The notes: generated from the sequence alone by a model not told the origin. Positions 18,151 to 28,667 are shown, counted from the stretch's first letter. The stretch is DNA of 64,000 nucleotides from Loktanella sp. SALINAS62 (GCF_018263905.1 NZ_JAAFZU010000034.1:19079-83078); one strand, 5' to 3'. A program made the numbers and translations.

Positions 18151-19953
18151 ATGATGAAACGGATTTTGCTGGCCGCAGGCCTTTGGGCGGTTTCGACCGT
18201 GGCCGCGCAGGCACAGACAATCACCCTGAACGCCCCGGCAGCCGACGACGACCTGACGACCTTGCTGCGCGATGCATCGCTGTCGCTGTCCATTCAAGCG
18301 GACGAAGAGAGCGAAAAGGCACCGCAGGATTATGTCGCCGCCGCCCGTGCCGATTACCGGCGGCTGCTGACGGCGCTTTATGCAGCCGGTTATTACAGCC
18401 CTGTCATTTCCATCGCCGTCAACGGTGTTGAAGCGTCGCGTATTCCGCCGCTCGACGGACCGTCGGTCATCAATACCGTAACGCTGGACGTACAGCCCGG
18501 CCCGCTATTCACCTTTGGTCAGGCCGACATTGGCCCGGTCGCACCGGGCACCGAATTGCCCGAAGGCTACGCCGTCGGTGAGGATGCAAAGGCCGACGTG
18601 ATCCGACAAGCCGCCAGCACCGCGCGGACCCGCTGGCAGGAACTGGGCTATGCCAAGGTGCGTGTCGCGGATCAGCAGATTACCGCGCTGCACAGCCAGA
18701 ACCTGCTGAATGCTGACGTGCGTCTGGACACAGGCCCACAGCTGACCTTTGGCGACCTGACCATCGTGGGAAACGAAGACGTGCGCACCGCAGCCATCCG
18801 CCGGATCGCGGGTCTGCCCGTAGGGGCCGTCTATTCCCCCGAGACACTGACCGAAGCGGCGAACCGCCTGCGCCGCACCGGCGCCTTTGACAGCGTCGCC
18901 CTGACCGAAGCCGAAGAAATCGGCCCGAACGACACCCTGCCGATCACCGCCACAGTCGCGGAAAGCCTGCCGCGCCGGATCGGTTTCGGTCTGGAATTGT
19001 CGTCGGTCGAAGGGGTGCGTGTCTCGACGTTCTGGATTCATCGCAACGCGTTTGGAGGGGCCGAAAACTTTCGCGTCGATGCCGCCGTGGCAGGTATCGG
19101 CGGCACCACGGGCGGGACCGATTACACCCTGTCAACCGCGCTGAAAGTGCCAGCCATCTATGGCCCAAAGACGGATTTCACCTTTACCACATCACTCAGC
19201 CGCGAGGACGAGCCGGAATTTCTGGCAGATCAGTTCGCGACGCAGGCGCTGGTCAGCCGCCTGATAACCGACGATCTGGAAATCGAAGGCGGTCTGGGTC
19301 TGCTGGTCGCACGCGAAGAAACCAATTTCGGTGACCGCGATTACGTGCTGGCGACCGCACCGCTGGCGGCGACCTATGACAGGCGCAACAGCGAAACCGA
19401 CGCTACATCGGGCTATTATCTGGCCGCATCCGCCACACCGTTCATCGCACTTGATGGCGGCGAAAGCGGCGCACGGGCATTTCTGGACGGACGCGGCTAC
19501 GTCAGTTTCGGCACCGACGACCGTTTCACGATTGCAGGCCGGGCGCAGGTCGGCACGGTCACCGGACCGGACATTGATCAGGCACCGCAGGATTTCCTGT
19601 ATTATTCAGGCGGCACCAGCACCGTACGTGGTCAGGGTTATCAATCGCTGGGCGTGCCGCTGGTCGTCAACGGCGAGGACGTGCTGGTTGGCGGCAAGTC
19701 CTTTGCAGGCGCCCAGATCGAGGCACGGGTCGGCGTCACCGATGCGATCAGCGTCGTTGGATTTTACGATTACGGCTATGTCGGGGCCACGTCCACGCCG
19801 TTGCAGGACGGGGCCGACCATTCAGGTGTCGGGCTGGGTGTGCGCTATGACACCGGCATCGGCCCGATCCGTCTGGACATCGGGACACCGGCCAGCGGTG
19901 ACGATCAATTCAAGTCAGTCGAAGTCTACATCGGGATCGGGCAAGCGTTTTGA
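18151..19953 (+). CDS. tamA: TamA-type outer-membrane assembly protein (BamA/Omp85 family)
   Basis: This 600-residue outer-membrane protein has a signal peptide (1-22, ending AAQAQ). POTRA-type domains follow (about 30-290; LTFGDLTIVGNEDVRTAAIR), then a 16-strand-type Omp85 barrel that ends in aromatic Phe (IGIGQAF). The barrel carries the lid-lock type segment VRGQGYQSLG. TamA works with TamB in moving proteins or phospholipids between the inner and outer membranes. The next gene starts inside its stop codon, confirming a coupled pair. Confidence 0.93.
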   Translation: MMKRILLAAGLWAVSTVAAQAQTITLNAPAADDDLTTLLRDASLSLSIQADEESEKAPQDYVAAARADYRRLLTALYAAGYYSPVISIAVNGVEASRIPPLDGPSVINTVTLDVQPGPLFTFGQADIGPVAPGTELPEGYAVGEDAKADVIRQAASTARTRWQELGYAKVRVADQQITALHSQNLLNADVRLDTGPQLTFGDLTIVGNEDVRTAAIRRIAGLPVGAVYSPETLTEAANRLRRTGAFDSVALTEAEEIGPNDTLPITATVAESLPRRIGFGLELSSVEGVRVSTFWIHRNAFGGAENFRVDAAVAGIGGTTGGTDYTLSTALKVPAIYGPKTDFTFTTSLSREDEPEFLADQFATQALVSRLITDDLEIEGGLGLLVAREETNFGDRDYVLATAPLAATYDRRNSETDATSGYYLAASATPFIALDGGESGARAFLDGRGYVSFGTDDRFTIAGRAQVGTVTGPDIDQAPQDFLYYSGGTSTVRGQGYQSLGVPLVVNGEDVLVGGKSFAGAQIEARVGVTDAISVVGFYDYGYVGATSTPLQDGADHSGVGLGVRYDTGIGPIRLDIGTPASGDDQFKSVEVYIGIGQAF

Positions 19954-22900
19954 AAAAGTATCTTGTTATCGCAGCCGTCACAGCCTTGCCCTGTACCGCC
20001 ATCGCGCAGGATGACGAGGGCGAAGGTTACCTGACCCGTCTGATTCAGGAAAATTTATCCGGCGACGACCGGATCGTCGATATCCAAGGCTTTGAAGGGG
20101 CGTTGTCGTCCGAAGCGACGGTCGAACGGATCACGGTGGCCGACAGCGAAGGGGTATGGCTGACGCTGGAAGACGTCACGCTGGACTGGAACCGCAGCGC
20201 GTTGCTGCGCGGACGGATCGACGTGCGGGAACTTAGTGCGGAATTGATCCGCGTGGACCGCGGGCCGATCACCTCTGCCGTAGACGATCTGCCCGACGCA
20301 GAGGCACAGCCGTTTTCGCTTCCAGAGCTGCCTGTGGGGATCAATCTGGATACACTGGATATTGCCCGCATCGAATTGGGCGAACCCATTCTGGGCGAAG
20401 CGCTGGCACTGTCGCTGCAAGGCTCTGCCGCGCTGGCGGGTGGTGAAGGCACGGCAAATATTACCGCCACACGGCTGGACGGTCAGACCGGCGTGTTTGA
20501 AATCGAAGGGTCGTACGACAACGAAACACAGATCCTTGGCCTGAACCTGCGGATCGAAGAAGGCGACGACGGACTGATTGCAACACTTGCCGATATTCCC
20601 GACACCCCGCCGTTGTTGCTGACGCTTCAGGGCGAAGCGCCGATCAGCGAATTTGCCGCCGAACTGACCCTAGCCACATCCGGCCAAGACCGGATCACCG
20701 GCAATTTCGCGATTGACCAGACCGATACGCAAACCGGGTTCGCGCTGGATATCGGCGGCGACATCACGCCGCTGCTGGCCCCCGATTATCAGGACTTTTT
20801 CGGCAACGACGTGTCGCTTGTCGCAACCGGTGCGCGGTCGGAAAACGGCGCGTTCTTTCTGTCCGACCTAAATCTGCAGGCGCAAAAACTGAACCTGCAA
20901 GGCGAGGTCCGTGTCGGTCCCGATGGCTGGGCGGAATTCATCGACCTGACCGGCACCGTGGCGGATAGCAGTGGCGAAAGCGTGCTATTGCCCATCGGCG
21001 GTCCGCGCACGTATGTCGACAACGTCGATCTGTCGATCCAGTTCGACGACAGCACCGGCGATGACTGGACCGCTGCATTCGACATCGACGGTTTCGACCG
21101 TCCGGGTCTGGGCATCGGCCAGATCACCCTGAACGGCGGCGGCACCATCCGCGAAGAAACCCCGACCGACGGCGGGCTGTTCACGGCCGACCTGCAATAT
21201 GCGGCCAGCGGGCTGCAATTGGACGACGCAGGCGCGGCAGAGGCGTTTGGCGACAGCGTGAACGGCCGGATCGAAGTGATCCACAATGACGACGACCCGA
21301 TCGAAATTCCAACCCTGACGCTGACCGGACCCGGCATCGAACTGGACGCCGAAGCGACCATCGACACCAGCGGCGATACGCCAGTGGTGCAGACACGATT
21401 GACGTTTGACGCCGATGCCATCGGTCGTTTTTCCACCCTTGCCGGGCGCGATTTGAACGGTGCGGCGCAGGCGACCGTCAATGCGATGCTGCAGCCGCTG
21501 GACGGCATGTTCGATGTGACCATCGACGCGCAGACCGAAGATCTGGCCGTGGATATCGCACAGCTTGACCCGGTCCTGTCCGGGCCCGGTACAGTGCGTC
21601 TGAACGCCGTGCGCGACACCGAAGGCACGCGTATCCCCACCCTGCGGATCGAAACGCCACAGGCATTGGTCACGGCCCGCGCAAATCTGACCAGCACGAT
21701 CAGCACCGGGACATTCGACGTATCCGTCCAGAATGTCGGGCTGATCGTCGACGGGTTGAACGGGCCTGCGCAGATCACGGGCGACGCAGACCGCGATGAC
21801 ACGGGCACCGTCAATTTTGACATGCGGGGCAGCGCACCCGATACCACATTCAACGCAAGCGGCACGGTCGTCCCGTTCGACGAAACCCAACAGGTGAACG
21901 CCACCATCAATGCGACGCTCGGCGACCTGTCGCTTTATCGTGACATCAGCGGTCAGGATTTGTCCGGTGCTGTTCAACTTGCCGTCGATACCACACTGCT
22001 GGTCGATCTGACCGATTACACAGCGCAGATCGATGCCACGACGCAAGACCTGCAAACCGGATTCGATCAGGTCGATCCGCTGCTGATGGGCGATGGATCG
22101 CTGTCGGGCACGGTCGGCTACACCGCGGATACGCTTTACAGTGTCGACGACCTGAACCTGCAAACGCCGCAACTGTCGCTGACCGGCGATCTGTATGGCG
22201 GGCTGACGGGACCGGCAAATGCGGATGTGGACCTGCGGATTTCGGACGTGGGACTGATTGTCGACGGGCTGACCGGCCCGTTGTCCGCATCGGTCGAAGC
22301 GGACCGCGCGGCGGATGACACCGCACGCGTCGTGCTGGATGCCACTGGCCCCGGCGTGGACGTGGACGCCGATGTGCAGATCGCAGCACCACAGGACGAC
22401 TACCGCATCACCGGCATCATCGACGCCGCGATCCCCGACCTTGCGCCCTATGCCGCGCTGGCGGGGCAGGACGCCATTGCGGGCGGCGTTGACCTGCGGG
22501 TCGACGGCACGCTGCTGCCGGACCTCAGTCTGTTTGACGTGACGCTGAATGGCACGACACAGGATATCGCCACCGGCATCGCGCAGGTCGATCAATTGAT
22601 GGCCGGACAGGGCCGCATATCTGGCGGGGTGGCCCGCACGGGGCCGGATGCATTTGCCGTGGACGATCTGGATGTCGCAACACCGCAATTCACGCTGGCT
22701 GGCAATGCCGCTGGCGGCCTGACAGGGCCGCTGAACGCGGATATTCAGGCGACGCTGAACGACGCCGGCGCCTTGGCCCAGGGGCTGAACGGCGCGCTGG
22801 CGCTGGACCTGACCGCATCGCGTAACGCGGCAGGTACGGCGCAGGTCGATCTGACAGCGGATGGCAGCGGCACCGATGTGGCCATCAACGCCAGCATTGC

Positions 22901-24737
22901 CCCGCAAGAGGACGACTATCGCGTGGCGGCGGACATCGACGCCGATATCACCCAACTGTCCCAATTCGCCGGACTGATCGGTCAGCCCGTGTCTGGGGGG
23001 CTGTCGGTCACGGGCAACGTCGAACTGCTGCCCGACCTGTCGTTCGTCGATGTGCAGGCCCGCGCCGAAACCCGCCAATTGGCCATCGGAAACCCGCAGG
23101 TTGATCAACTGCTGGCAGGCAGCGGCACCGTCACGCTGGATGCGACAAAGCAGGGTGACGACATCAGCGTGCGTGCGTTCGATGTGCAGTTCCCGCAGGT
23201 CAGCGCATCCGGCGCATTGACGGCCGGTGCCGGCGGATCTGCCACTGGCCAGATACAGGCCCGGCTGGCCGATGTGGGACTGTTCACCGACGCGCTCAGC
23301 GGACCGGTCACGGCCGAAGGCGAGATCGGGCGCACCGACGGCGGTGCCTATACGCTGGATCTGGACGCCACGGGACCGGGCGGTATTCAGGTCAGCGCAG
23401 ACGGGCAGATCGCCCCGGATTTCACCCTGAATATCGACGCGGATGGCAGCGTTCCGTTGGGCCTAGCCAATCCGTTCATCGACCCACTGCGACTGGCGGG
23501 GACCGCAACCTTTGACCTGTCGGTCAACGGCCCCCCTGCCCTGACGTCGGTGTCCGGGCAGATCGCGACCTCCGGGACCCGGCTGGCCATTCCTGCGATC
23601 TCTCAGGCACTGGAAGACATTTCCGGCACCGTTGCACTGAATGGCACGACGGCGCAGGTCGACATCACAGCTGCGGTGCAGTCGGGCGGCCAGTTGACGC
23701 TGACAGGACCCGTGGCACTGTCGGACGGTTACGATGCCGGGCTGTCGCTGGCGCTGCGCGCCGTCACGCTGCGTGATCCAAACCTGTATGAGGCGATCCT
23801 GAACGGGCGTGTGACGGTTGATGGCCCACTGGCGGGCGGGGCCGTCATCGGCGGCGACGTGCAGTTGAGCGAGGCGAATATTCAGGTGCCGTCCTCTGGC
23901 GTCGGGGGCTTGGGCGAATTGCCAGAGGTGCGCCACCTGAATGCCAGTCCCGCCGTGCGGCGGACGCTTGACCGGGCTGACGTGGCGCTGTCGGGTGAAC
24001 CGGTGACGGAAAACGGCGGCGATGGCGGTACCGGTCCGGTCTATCCACTGGCCCTGACCGTCACGGCGCCGAACCAGATCTTTATCCGGGGCCGCGGTCT
24101 GGATGCCGAACTGGGCGGGGAACTGACACTGGGCGGAACCACCGCCGATATCGTGCCGGTCGGACAATTCGACCTGATCCGGGGCCGCATCAACATCCTG
24201 CAACAGCGCTTTGACCTGACCGAAGGGTCCGCCAGCTTGCAGGGCGATTTCGTACCCTATCTGCGGCTTGTCGCGGCGACGGAAACCGACAGCGGCACCG
24301 TCGTCCGGATCATCGTCGAAGGCCCGGCTGACGATCCCGAAGTCCGGTTCGAATCCACCCCAGACCTGCCCCAGGACGAGGTGCTGTCACGGCTGATCTT
24401 TGGTCGTGACCTGTCCGAAATCTCGCCTTTGCAGGCGGTGCAACTGGCCGCCGCCGTGGGCGAGTTGGCTGGACGCGGCGGCGGCGGGTTGATTGACGGC
24501 TTCCGGTCCGATCTGGGGCTGGACGATTTCGATGTGACGACGGATGCGGATGGCAACGCTGCGCTACGCGCGGGGAAATACCTGTCGGACAACCTGTACA
24601 CAGACGTCACGATCGGCAGCGACGGATCGACGGAAATCAACCTGAATCTGGACATCACCGACGAGATCAAAGCCAAGGGCACCGCAGGCGCCGATGGCGA
24701 AACCAGTATCGGGATCTTTTTCGAACGGGATTACTAG
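19950..24737 (+). CDS. tamB: TamB, inter-membrane assembly/lipid transport protein, with ~171-residue repeats
   Basis: This 1595-residue protein is anchored at the N-terminus (MKKYLVIAAVTALPCTAIAQ) and spans the periplasm as a long beta-rich groove. The TamB/DUF490 domain occupies the C-terminal about 350 residues, including VGQFDLIRGRINILQQRF and the final IGIFFERDY that should contact TamA. The middle holds four repeats of about 171 residues, marked by VGLIVDGL-type motifs at 595, 766, 938 and 1108. The start is a TTG overlapping the tamA stop (TTGA). The 3' end overlaps oppF by 4 bases. Confidence 0.93.
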   Translation: MKKYLVIAAVTALPCTAIAQDDEGEGYLTRLIQENLSGDDRIVDIQGFEGALSSEATVERITVADSEGVWLTLEDVTLDWNRSALLRGRIDVRELSAELIRVDRGPITSAVDDLPDAEAQPFSLPELPVGINLDTLDIARIELGEPILGEALALSLQGSAALAGGEGTANITATRLDGQTGVFEIEGSYDNETQILGLNLRIEEGDDGLIATLADIPDTPPLLLTLQGEAPISEFAAELTLATSGQDRITGNFAIDQTDTQTGFALDIGGDITPLLAPDYQDFFGNDVSLVATGARSENGAFFLSDLNLQAQKLNLQGEVRVGPDGWAEFIDLTGTVADSSGESVLLPIGGPRTYVDNVDLSIQFDDSTGDDWTAAFDIDGFDRPGLGIGQITLNGGGTIREETPTDGGLFTADLQYAASGLQLDDAGAAEAFGDSVNGRIEVIHNDDDPIEIPTLTLTGPGIELDAEATIDTSGDTPVVQTRLTFDADAIGRFSTLAGRDLNGAAQATVNAMLQPLDGMFDVTIDAQTEDLAVDIAQLDPVLSGPGTVRLNAVRDTEGTRIPTLRIETPQALVTARANLTSTISTGTFDVSVQNVGLIVDGLNGPAQITGDADRDDTGTVNFDMRGSAPDTTFNASGTVVPFDETQQVNATINATLGDLSLYRDISGQDLSGAVQLAVDTTLLVDLTDYTAQIDATTQDLQTGFDQVDPLLMGDGSLSGTVGYTADTLYSVDDLNLQTPQLSLTGDLYGGLTGPANADVDLRISDVGLIVDGLTGPLSASVEADRAADDTARVVLDATGPGVDVDADVQIAAPQDDYRITGIIDAAIPDLAPYAALAGQDAIAGGVDLRVDGTLLPDLSLFDVTLNGTTQDIATGIAQVDQLMAGQGRISGGVARTGPDAFAVDDLDVATPQFTLAGNAAGGLTGPLNADIQATLNDAGALAQGLNGALALDLTASRNAAGTAQVDLTADGSGTDVAINASIAPQEDDYRVAADIDADITQLSQFAGLIGQPVSGGLSVTGNVELLPDLSFVDVQARAETRQLAIGNPQVDQLLAGSGTVTLDATKQGDDISVRAFDVQFPQVSASGALTAGAGGSATGQIQARLADVGLFTDALSGPVTAEGEIGRTDGGAYTLDLDATGPGGIQVSADGQIAPDFTLNIDADGSVPLGLANPFIDPLRLAGTATFDLSVNGPPALTSVSGQIATSGTRLAIPAISQALEDISGTVALNGTTAQVDITAAVQSGGQLTLTGPVALSDGYDAGLSLALRAVTLRDPNLYEAILNGRVTVDGPLAGGAVIGGDVQLSEANIQVPSSGVGGLGELPEVRHLNASPAVRRTLDRADVALSGEPVTENGGDGGTGPVYPLALTVTAPNQIFIRGRGLDAELGGELTLGGTTADIVPVGQFDLIRGRINILQQRFDLTEGSASLQGDFVPYLRLVAATETDSGTVVRIIVEGPADDPEVRFESTPDLPQDEVLSRLIFGRDLSEISPLQAVQLAAAVGELAGRGGGGLIDGFRSDLGLDDFDVTTDADGNAALRAGKYLSDNLYTDVTIGSDGSTEINLNLDITDEIKAKGTAGADGETSIGIFFERDY

Positions 24738-25744
24738 GCGCTGACCGCCAGCACGTTTTCCGGTTCGTGATACGGACAGGCGACAAGATGGCCCGGCGCG
24801 ACTTCCAGCATCGGGGGGATCGCCTTGGCGCAGCTTGGCTGTGCCTTGGGGCAACGGGTGCGGAACACGCATCCCGATGGTGGGGAAATCGGTGACGGCA
24901 ATTCCCCGTCCAGCGTCCTGCGCGCGCGTTTGCGTTCCAGTACAGGATCGGGGATCGGCACCGACGCAATCAGCGCCTGCGTATAGGGATGTTCGGGCCG
25001 CATCGTGATTGTTTGCGCCTCGCCAACTTCCATCTGACGGCCCAGATACATCACGACGACGCGGTCGCTGATATGTTTTACCACCGACAGATCGTGCGCG
25101 ATGAAAATCATCGACAGCCCCATGTCGCGCTGCAATTCGCGCAGCAGGTTCACCACCTGCGCCTGCACCGACACGTCCAGCGCAGAAACCGGTTCGTCAC
25201 AGATCAACAACTTTGGCTTCAGGATCAGGGCACGCGCGATGCCGATGCGCTGGCACTGACCACCGGAAAATTCGTGCGGATAGCGGTTCACAAGGTTCGG
25301 CAGCAGGCCCACGCGTTGCATCATGTCCTGCACCCGCGCCTTGCGGTCGGCACGGCTGACGTTCGGTTCATGTGTGACCAGCGGTTCGGCGATGATGTCC
25401 CCCACGGTCATGCGCGGGTTCAACGCCGCCAGCGGGTCCTGAAAGATCATCTGCACATCACGGCGATGCACGCGGCGCTGGCGCGGGGTCATGTCGGCCA
25501 GATCGTGGCCTTCGAAATTGATCTGTCCGCCAGACGACGGCACGGTGCCGACGATGGCACGGGCCAGCGTTGATTTGCCAGACCCGGATTCACCCACCAC
25601 GCCCAGACATTCGCCCGGTTGCAGATCGAAAGACATATCACTGACCGCGTGCAATTTCAGCGGCTGGGTCCAGGGCCAGGCACCACGCGGACGGATGTCG
25701 AATGTCACGGACAGGTTGCGGAGCGACAAGATTGGATCGGTCAT
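24734..25744 (-). CDS. oppF: Oligopeptide ABC transporter ATPase OppF
   Basis: This 336-residue ATPase is the second of the pair that drives the Opp importer. It has Walker A GESGSGKST, the signature FSGGQCQRIGIARAL, Walker B LLICDEPVSALD and the H-loop IAHDLSVV. The C-terminal oligopeptide-type extension has cysteines in CVFRTRCPKAQPSC, which in this group can bind an iron-sulfur cluster. Its start overlaps the oppD stop by 4 bases. It ends against tamB. Confidence 0.92.
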   Translation of the reverse strand: MTDPILSLRNLSVTFDIRPRGAWPWTQPLKLHAVSDMSFDLQPGECLGVVGESGSGKSTLARAIVGTVPSSGGQINFEGHDLADMTPRQRRVHRRDVQMIFQDPLAALNPRMTVGDIIAEPLVTHEPNVSRADRKARVQDMMQRVGLLPNLVNRYPHEFSGGQCQRIGIARALILKPKLLICDEPVSALDVSVQAQVVNLLRELQRDMGLSMIFIAHDLSVVKHISDRVVVMYLGRQMEVGEAQTITMRPEHPYTQALIASVPIPDPVLERKRARRTLDGELPSPISPPSGCVFRTRCPKAQPSCAKAIPPMLEVAPGHLVACPYHEPENVLAVSA

Positions 25745-26709
25745 GCTGACACCTCCTCTTTGGACACGTGGCAGGCGCGGCGGCGGTTTCCATCAAAGGC
25801 CAGCAATTCCGGCGGGATACGGGGACAGACGTTCTGGACGTATCCACAGCGTGCCGAAAACGGGCAGCCCTGCGGCAAACGCGACATATCAGGTGGTTCA
25901 CCGGCGATGGTCAGCAATTCATCGTCGTCGCGGTCCAGACGCGGCACCGCGCGCAAAAGACCCTTGGTATAGGGGTGTGTCGGATCGGCAAACACAGGAT
26001 CGGTGGGTCCGTCTTCCATGATCTGGCCGCCATACAGGACCAGCGTCCGGTCGCAAAATCCCGCGACGACGCCCAGATCGTGGGTGATCAGGATGATGGC
26101 GGTGCCGAAATCGTCACGGATTTCGGCCAGCAGCTGCATGATCTGCGCCTGCACCGTCACGTCCAGCGCGGTCGTCGGTTCATCCGCGATCAGCAGACGG
26201 GGGCGGCACAGCAGCGACATGGCGATCATGATCCGCTGACGCATCCCGCCGGAAAATTCGTGCGGATAGGACCGGATGCGGTTGCGTGCATCGGGAATTT
26301 TCACCGCGTCCAGCATCCGCACGCTTTCGGCGATCGCGTCCTTTTTCGACACACCGTTATGCAGGGTCAGCACCTCGGCCATCTGGTCGCTGATCCGGAT
26401 ATAGGGGTTGAGTGACGTCATCGGGTCCTGAAAGATCATGCCGATCTGTTTGGACCTGACCTTGTTCATCTGGCGTGGCGTCAGCGACAGCAGGTCGGTG
26501 CCGTCGAAATTGACCCGGCCAGACGCCCTGCCGTTGCGCGCCAGCAGTCCCATAAGTGCAAAGGCGGTCTGGCTTTTGCCTGACCCGCTTTCGCCGACGA
26601 TGGCCAGCGTTTCGCGTTCGTCGAGCTGAAAGTTCACGCCGTTTACGGCATTCACATCCCCGTCCGCGGTCGAAAAGGTCACCCGCAGGTTGTCGATATC
26701 TAAAAGCAT
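25741..26709 (-). CDS. oppD: Oligopeptide ABC transporter ATPase OppD
   Basis: This 322-residue ATPase has Walker A GESGSGKSQTAF, signature FSGGMRQRIMIAMSL, Walker B LLIADEPTTALD and an H-loop in LITHDLGVV, plus the C-terminal cysteine-bearing OppD/F domain (CPFSARCGYVQNVCP). I chose the ATG at 26709 (MLLDIDNLRVTF); longer starts upstream are not conserved in style. It is coupled to oppF by an ATGA overlap and lies 25 bases after oppC. Confidence 0.92.
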   Translation of the reverse strand: MLLDIDNLRVTFSTADGDVNAVNGVNFQLDERETLAIVGESGSGKSQTAFALMGLLARNGRASGRVNFDGTDLLSLTPRQMNKVRSKQIGMIFQDPMTSLNPYIRISDQMAEVLTLHNGVSKKDAIAESVRMLDAVKIPDARNRIRSYPHEFSGGMRQRIMIAMSLLCRPRLLIADEPTTALDVTVQAQIMQLLAEIRDDFGTAIILITHDLGVVAGFCDRTLVLYGGQIMEDGPTDPVFADPTHPYTKGLLRAVPRLDRDDDELLTIAGEPPDMSRLPQGCPFSARCGYVQNVCPRIPPELLAFDGNRRRACHVSKEEVSA

Positions 26710-26734
26710 CGGCGGTCCTAAAAGTCCTGTGTTG

Positions 26735-27661
26735 TTACCGATCCTTGGGATCGAGTGCGTCGCGCAGGCCGTCGCCCACAAAGAAGAAGCCGAAGATCGT
26801 CAGGACGAAGAACCCTAGCGGAAAGAACAGCTGCCACAGCACGCCATAAGCCATGTTCGACGCCCCCTGAGAGATCAGCGCCCCCAGCGACGTGTTGGGT
26901 TCCTGCACGCCCAGCCCCAAAAAGCTGATGAAGGATTCAAAGATGATCATCTGCGGCACCAGCAGCGTGGCATAGACGATCACGATCCCCAGCAGGTTCG
27001 GCACGATGTGGCGCATGATGATCTTGAACGGGGCGACGCCAGTGGCGTGGGCGACCTCTACGAATTCCTTGTTCTTGATGCTCAGTGTCTGGCCACGCGC
27101 GATCCGTGCCATATCCAGCCACGAAATCAGACCGATCCCCAGAAACAGCATAAAGATAGACCGCCCGAAGATCACCAGCATCAGGATCAGCACAAACATG
27201 AACGGGATCGACATCAGCACGTCGACAAGCCGCATCATCACATCATCGGTGCGCCCGCCCGCATAGCCCGCAACCGCGCCGTAAAGCGTGCCGACGATGA
27301 CCGCGACCAACGCACCGACGATGCCGACCATCAACGAAATCTGCGTGCCCTGCACCACGCGCGCAAACAGGTCGCGCCCACTGGAATCGGTGCCGAAATA
27401 ATGACCGGTTTCGATGGACGGCACACCTTTTTGCATGTTCGCACCGATCAGCGTGAAATCGATCATGTCGCGTTCGTATTGCGCGATCAGCTGACCGAAC
27501 AGCGCAAAGAACGCGATCACGATCAGGATAAATGCCCCGGCCATCGCGGCCTTGTTGCGCACGAACCGGCTGCGCGCATCGGCCCACAGCGACCGGCCCT
27601 GCACTTCGGCCAGATGGGACACCTCGATCAGGCGTTCGGCGTCGGATGAATAGGCTGGCAT
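26735..27661 (-). CDS. oppC: Oligopeptide ABC transporter permease OppC
   Basis: This 308-residue inner-membrane permease has an N-terminal soluble stretch, about six membrane segments and the permease EAA-like loop (EVAHATGVAPFKIIMRHIVPN) that docks on the ATPases. The DppC/OppC hallmarks GTDSSGRDLFARVVQG and ISQGASNM are present. GAGGGAGG stands just before the ATG at 27661. It lies 11 bases after oppB. Confidence 0.92.
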   Translation of the reverse strand: MPAYSSDAERLIEVSHLAEVQGRSLWADARSRFVRNKAAMAGAFILIVIAFFALFGQLIAQYERDMIDFTLIGANMQKGVPSIETGHYFGTDSSGRDLFARVVQGTQISLMVGIVGALVAVIVGTLYGAVAGYAGGRTDDVMMRLVDVLMSIPFMFVLILMLVIFGRSIFMLFLGIGLISWLDMARIARGQTLSIKNKEFVEVAHATGVAPFKIIMRHIVPNLLGIVIVYATLLVPQMIIFESFISFLGLGVQEPNTSLGALISQGASNMAYGVLWQLFFPLGFFVLTIFGFFFVGDGLRDALDPKDR

Positions 27662-27672
27662 CGGTGCCTCCC

Positions 27673-28596
27673 TCAATACCGGATTTTCGGGTCGATCCAC
27701 GCGTAAAGGATATCGACCACGAGGTTGAACAGGATCGTCAAAGCACCGACCAGAATGGTGATGCCCATGATGACGGAATAGTCGCGGTTAAACGCGGAAT
27801 TCACGAAAAACACCCCGATCCCACCGGTGGAAAAGAAGATGTCGATGATGACCGATCCGGTGATCATGCCCACGAACGCCGGTCCCAGATAGCTGATGAC
27901 GGGCAGCATCGTGGGCTTCAGCGCGTGCTTGAAAATGACGCGCCGCATCGGCAGCCCCTTGGCTTTGGCCGTGCGGATAAAGTTCGAATTCAGCACTTCG
28001 AGCATGGACGACCGCGTGATCCGCGCGATGGACGCCATATAGGATGTCGACAGCGCGATGACGGGCATGACCAGATATTCCCATTGCCCGCCGTTCCAGC
28101 CGCCGCCCGGTAACCAGCCCAGCCATAGCGTAAAGATCAGCAGCAGGATCGGCGCCATCACGAAGTTCGGCAAAACCTGCGCGCCGATGCTGATGCCGAC
28201 GGCCAGATAATCCAGCCAGCTGTTCTGCTTGATCGCCGCCGCAGCCCCCAGACCGACGCCCACGACCACGGCCAGCAGGAACGACCAAAAGCCATAGGTC
28301 AGCGTCACGGGAAAGCCCTGCGCGATTACGTCGTTGACGCTGCGGTCTTCGTATTGGAACGAGGGTCCGAAATCGAAATGGACCACCACGTTCCAGACGT
28401 AGTTGACGATCTGTTTCCAAAATGGCTGATCCAGCCCGTATTTCGCTTCGATATTCGCCAGCACCTGTGCGGGCAGCGGGCGTTCGGAATTGAACGGGCC
28501 GCCGGGGGCCGCGTACATCAGGATGAACGACAGGACGACAAGGATCAAAAGCGTTGGAACCGCAATCGCGAGCCGTCGAAGGATAAAGCTGAACAT
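27673..28596 (-). CDS. oppB: Oligopeptide ABC transporter permease OppB
   Basis: This 307-residue permease starts MFSFILRRLAIAVPTLLILV and has YAAPGGPFNSERPLP after the first membrane segment, exactly as in OppB proteins. The coupling loop RTAKAKGLPMRRVIFKHALK is near residue 205-225. It forms a heterodimer with OppC. The gap to oppA holds a 10-bp-stem hairpin, probably setting a lower expression level than the binding protein. Confidence 0.92.
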   Translation of the reverse strand: MFSFILRRLAIAVPTLLILVVLSFILMYAAPGGPFNSERPLPAQVLANIEAKYGLDQPFWKQIVNYVWNVVVHFDFGPSFQYEDRSVNDVIAQGFPVTLTYGFWSFLLAVVVGVGLGAAAAIKQNSWLDYLAVGISIGAQVLPNFVMAPILLLIFTLWLGWLPGGGWNGGQWEYLVMPVIALSTSYMASIARITRSSMLEVLNSNFIRTAKAKGLPMRRVIFKHALKPTMLPVISYLGPAFVGMITGSVIIDIFFSTGGIGVFFVNSAFNRDYSVIMGITILVGALTILFNLVVDILYAWIDPKIRY

Positions 28597-28634
28597 GCGC
28601 CGGACATCCCGCGAATTGTTGCCATAAAACAGTT

Positions 28635-28667
28635 ACGCCGTGCCCCCGGCTTGCGAAGGCACGGCGT
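28635..28667 (-). promoter_or_regulatory. Hairpin between oppA and oppB
   Basis: The arms ACGCCGTGCC and GGCACGGCGT form a perfect 10-bp stem with a 13-base loop, starting 16 bases after the oppA stop. No T-run follows, so it is more likely an mRNA-stabilising or partial-termination element than a full terminator. Confidence 0.7.

Noticed and set aside
20985-23108. A 707-codon open frame antisense to tamB
   Set aside because: Its length reflects the strong codon bias and repeats of tamB; the predicted protein is rich in Arg, His and Gln with no recognisable fold.
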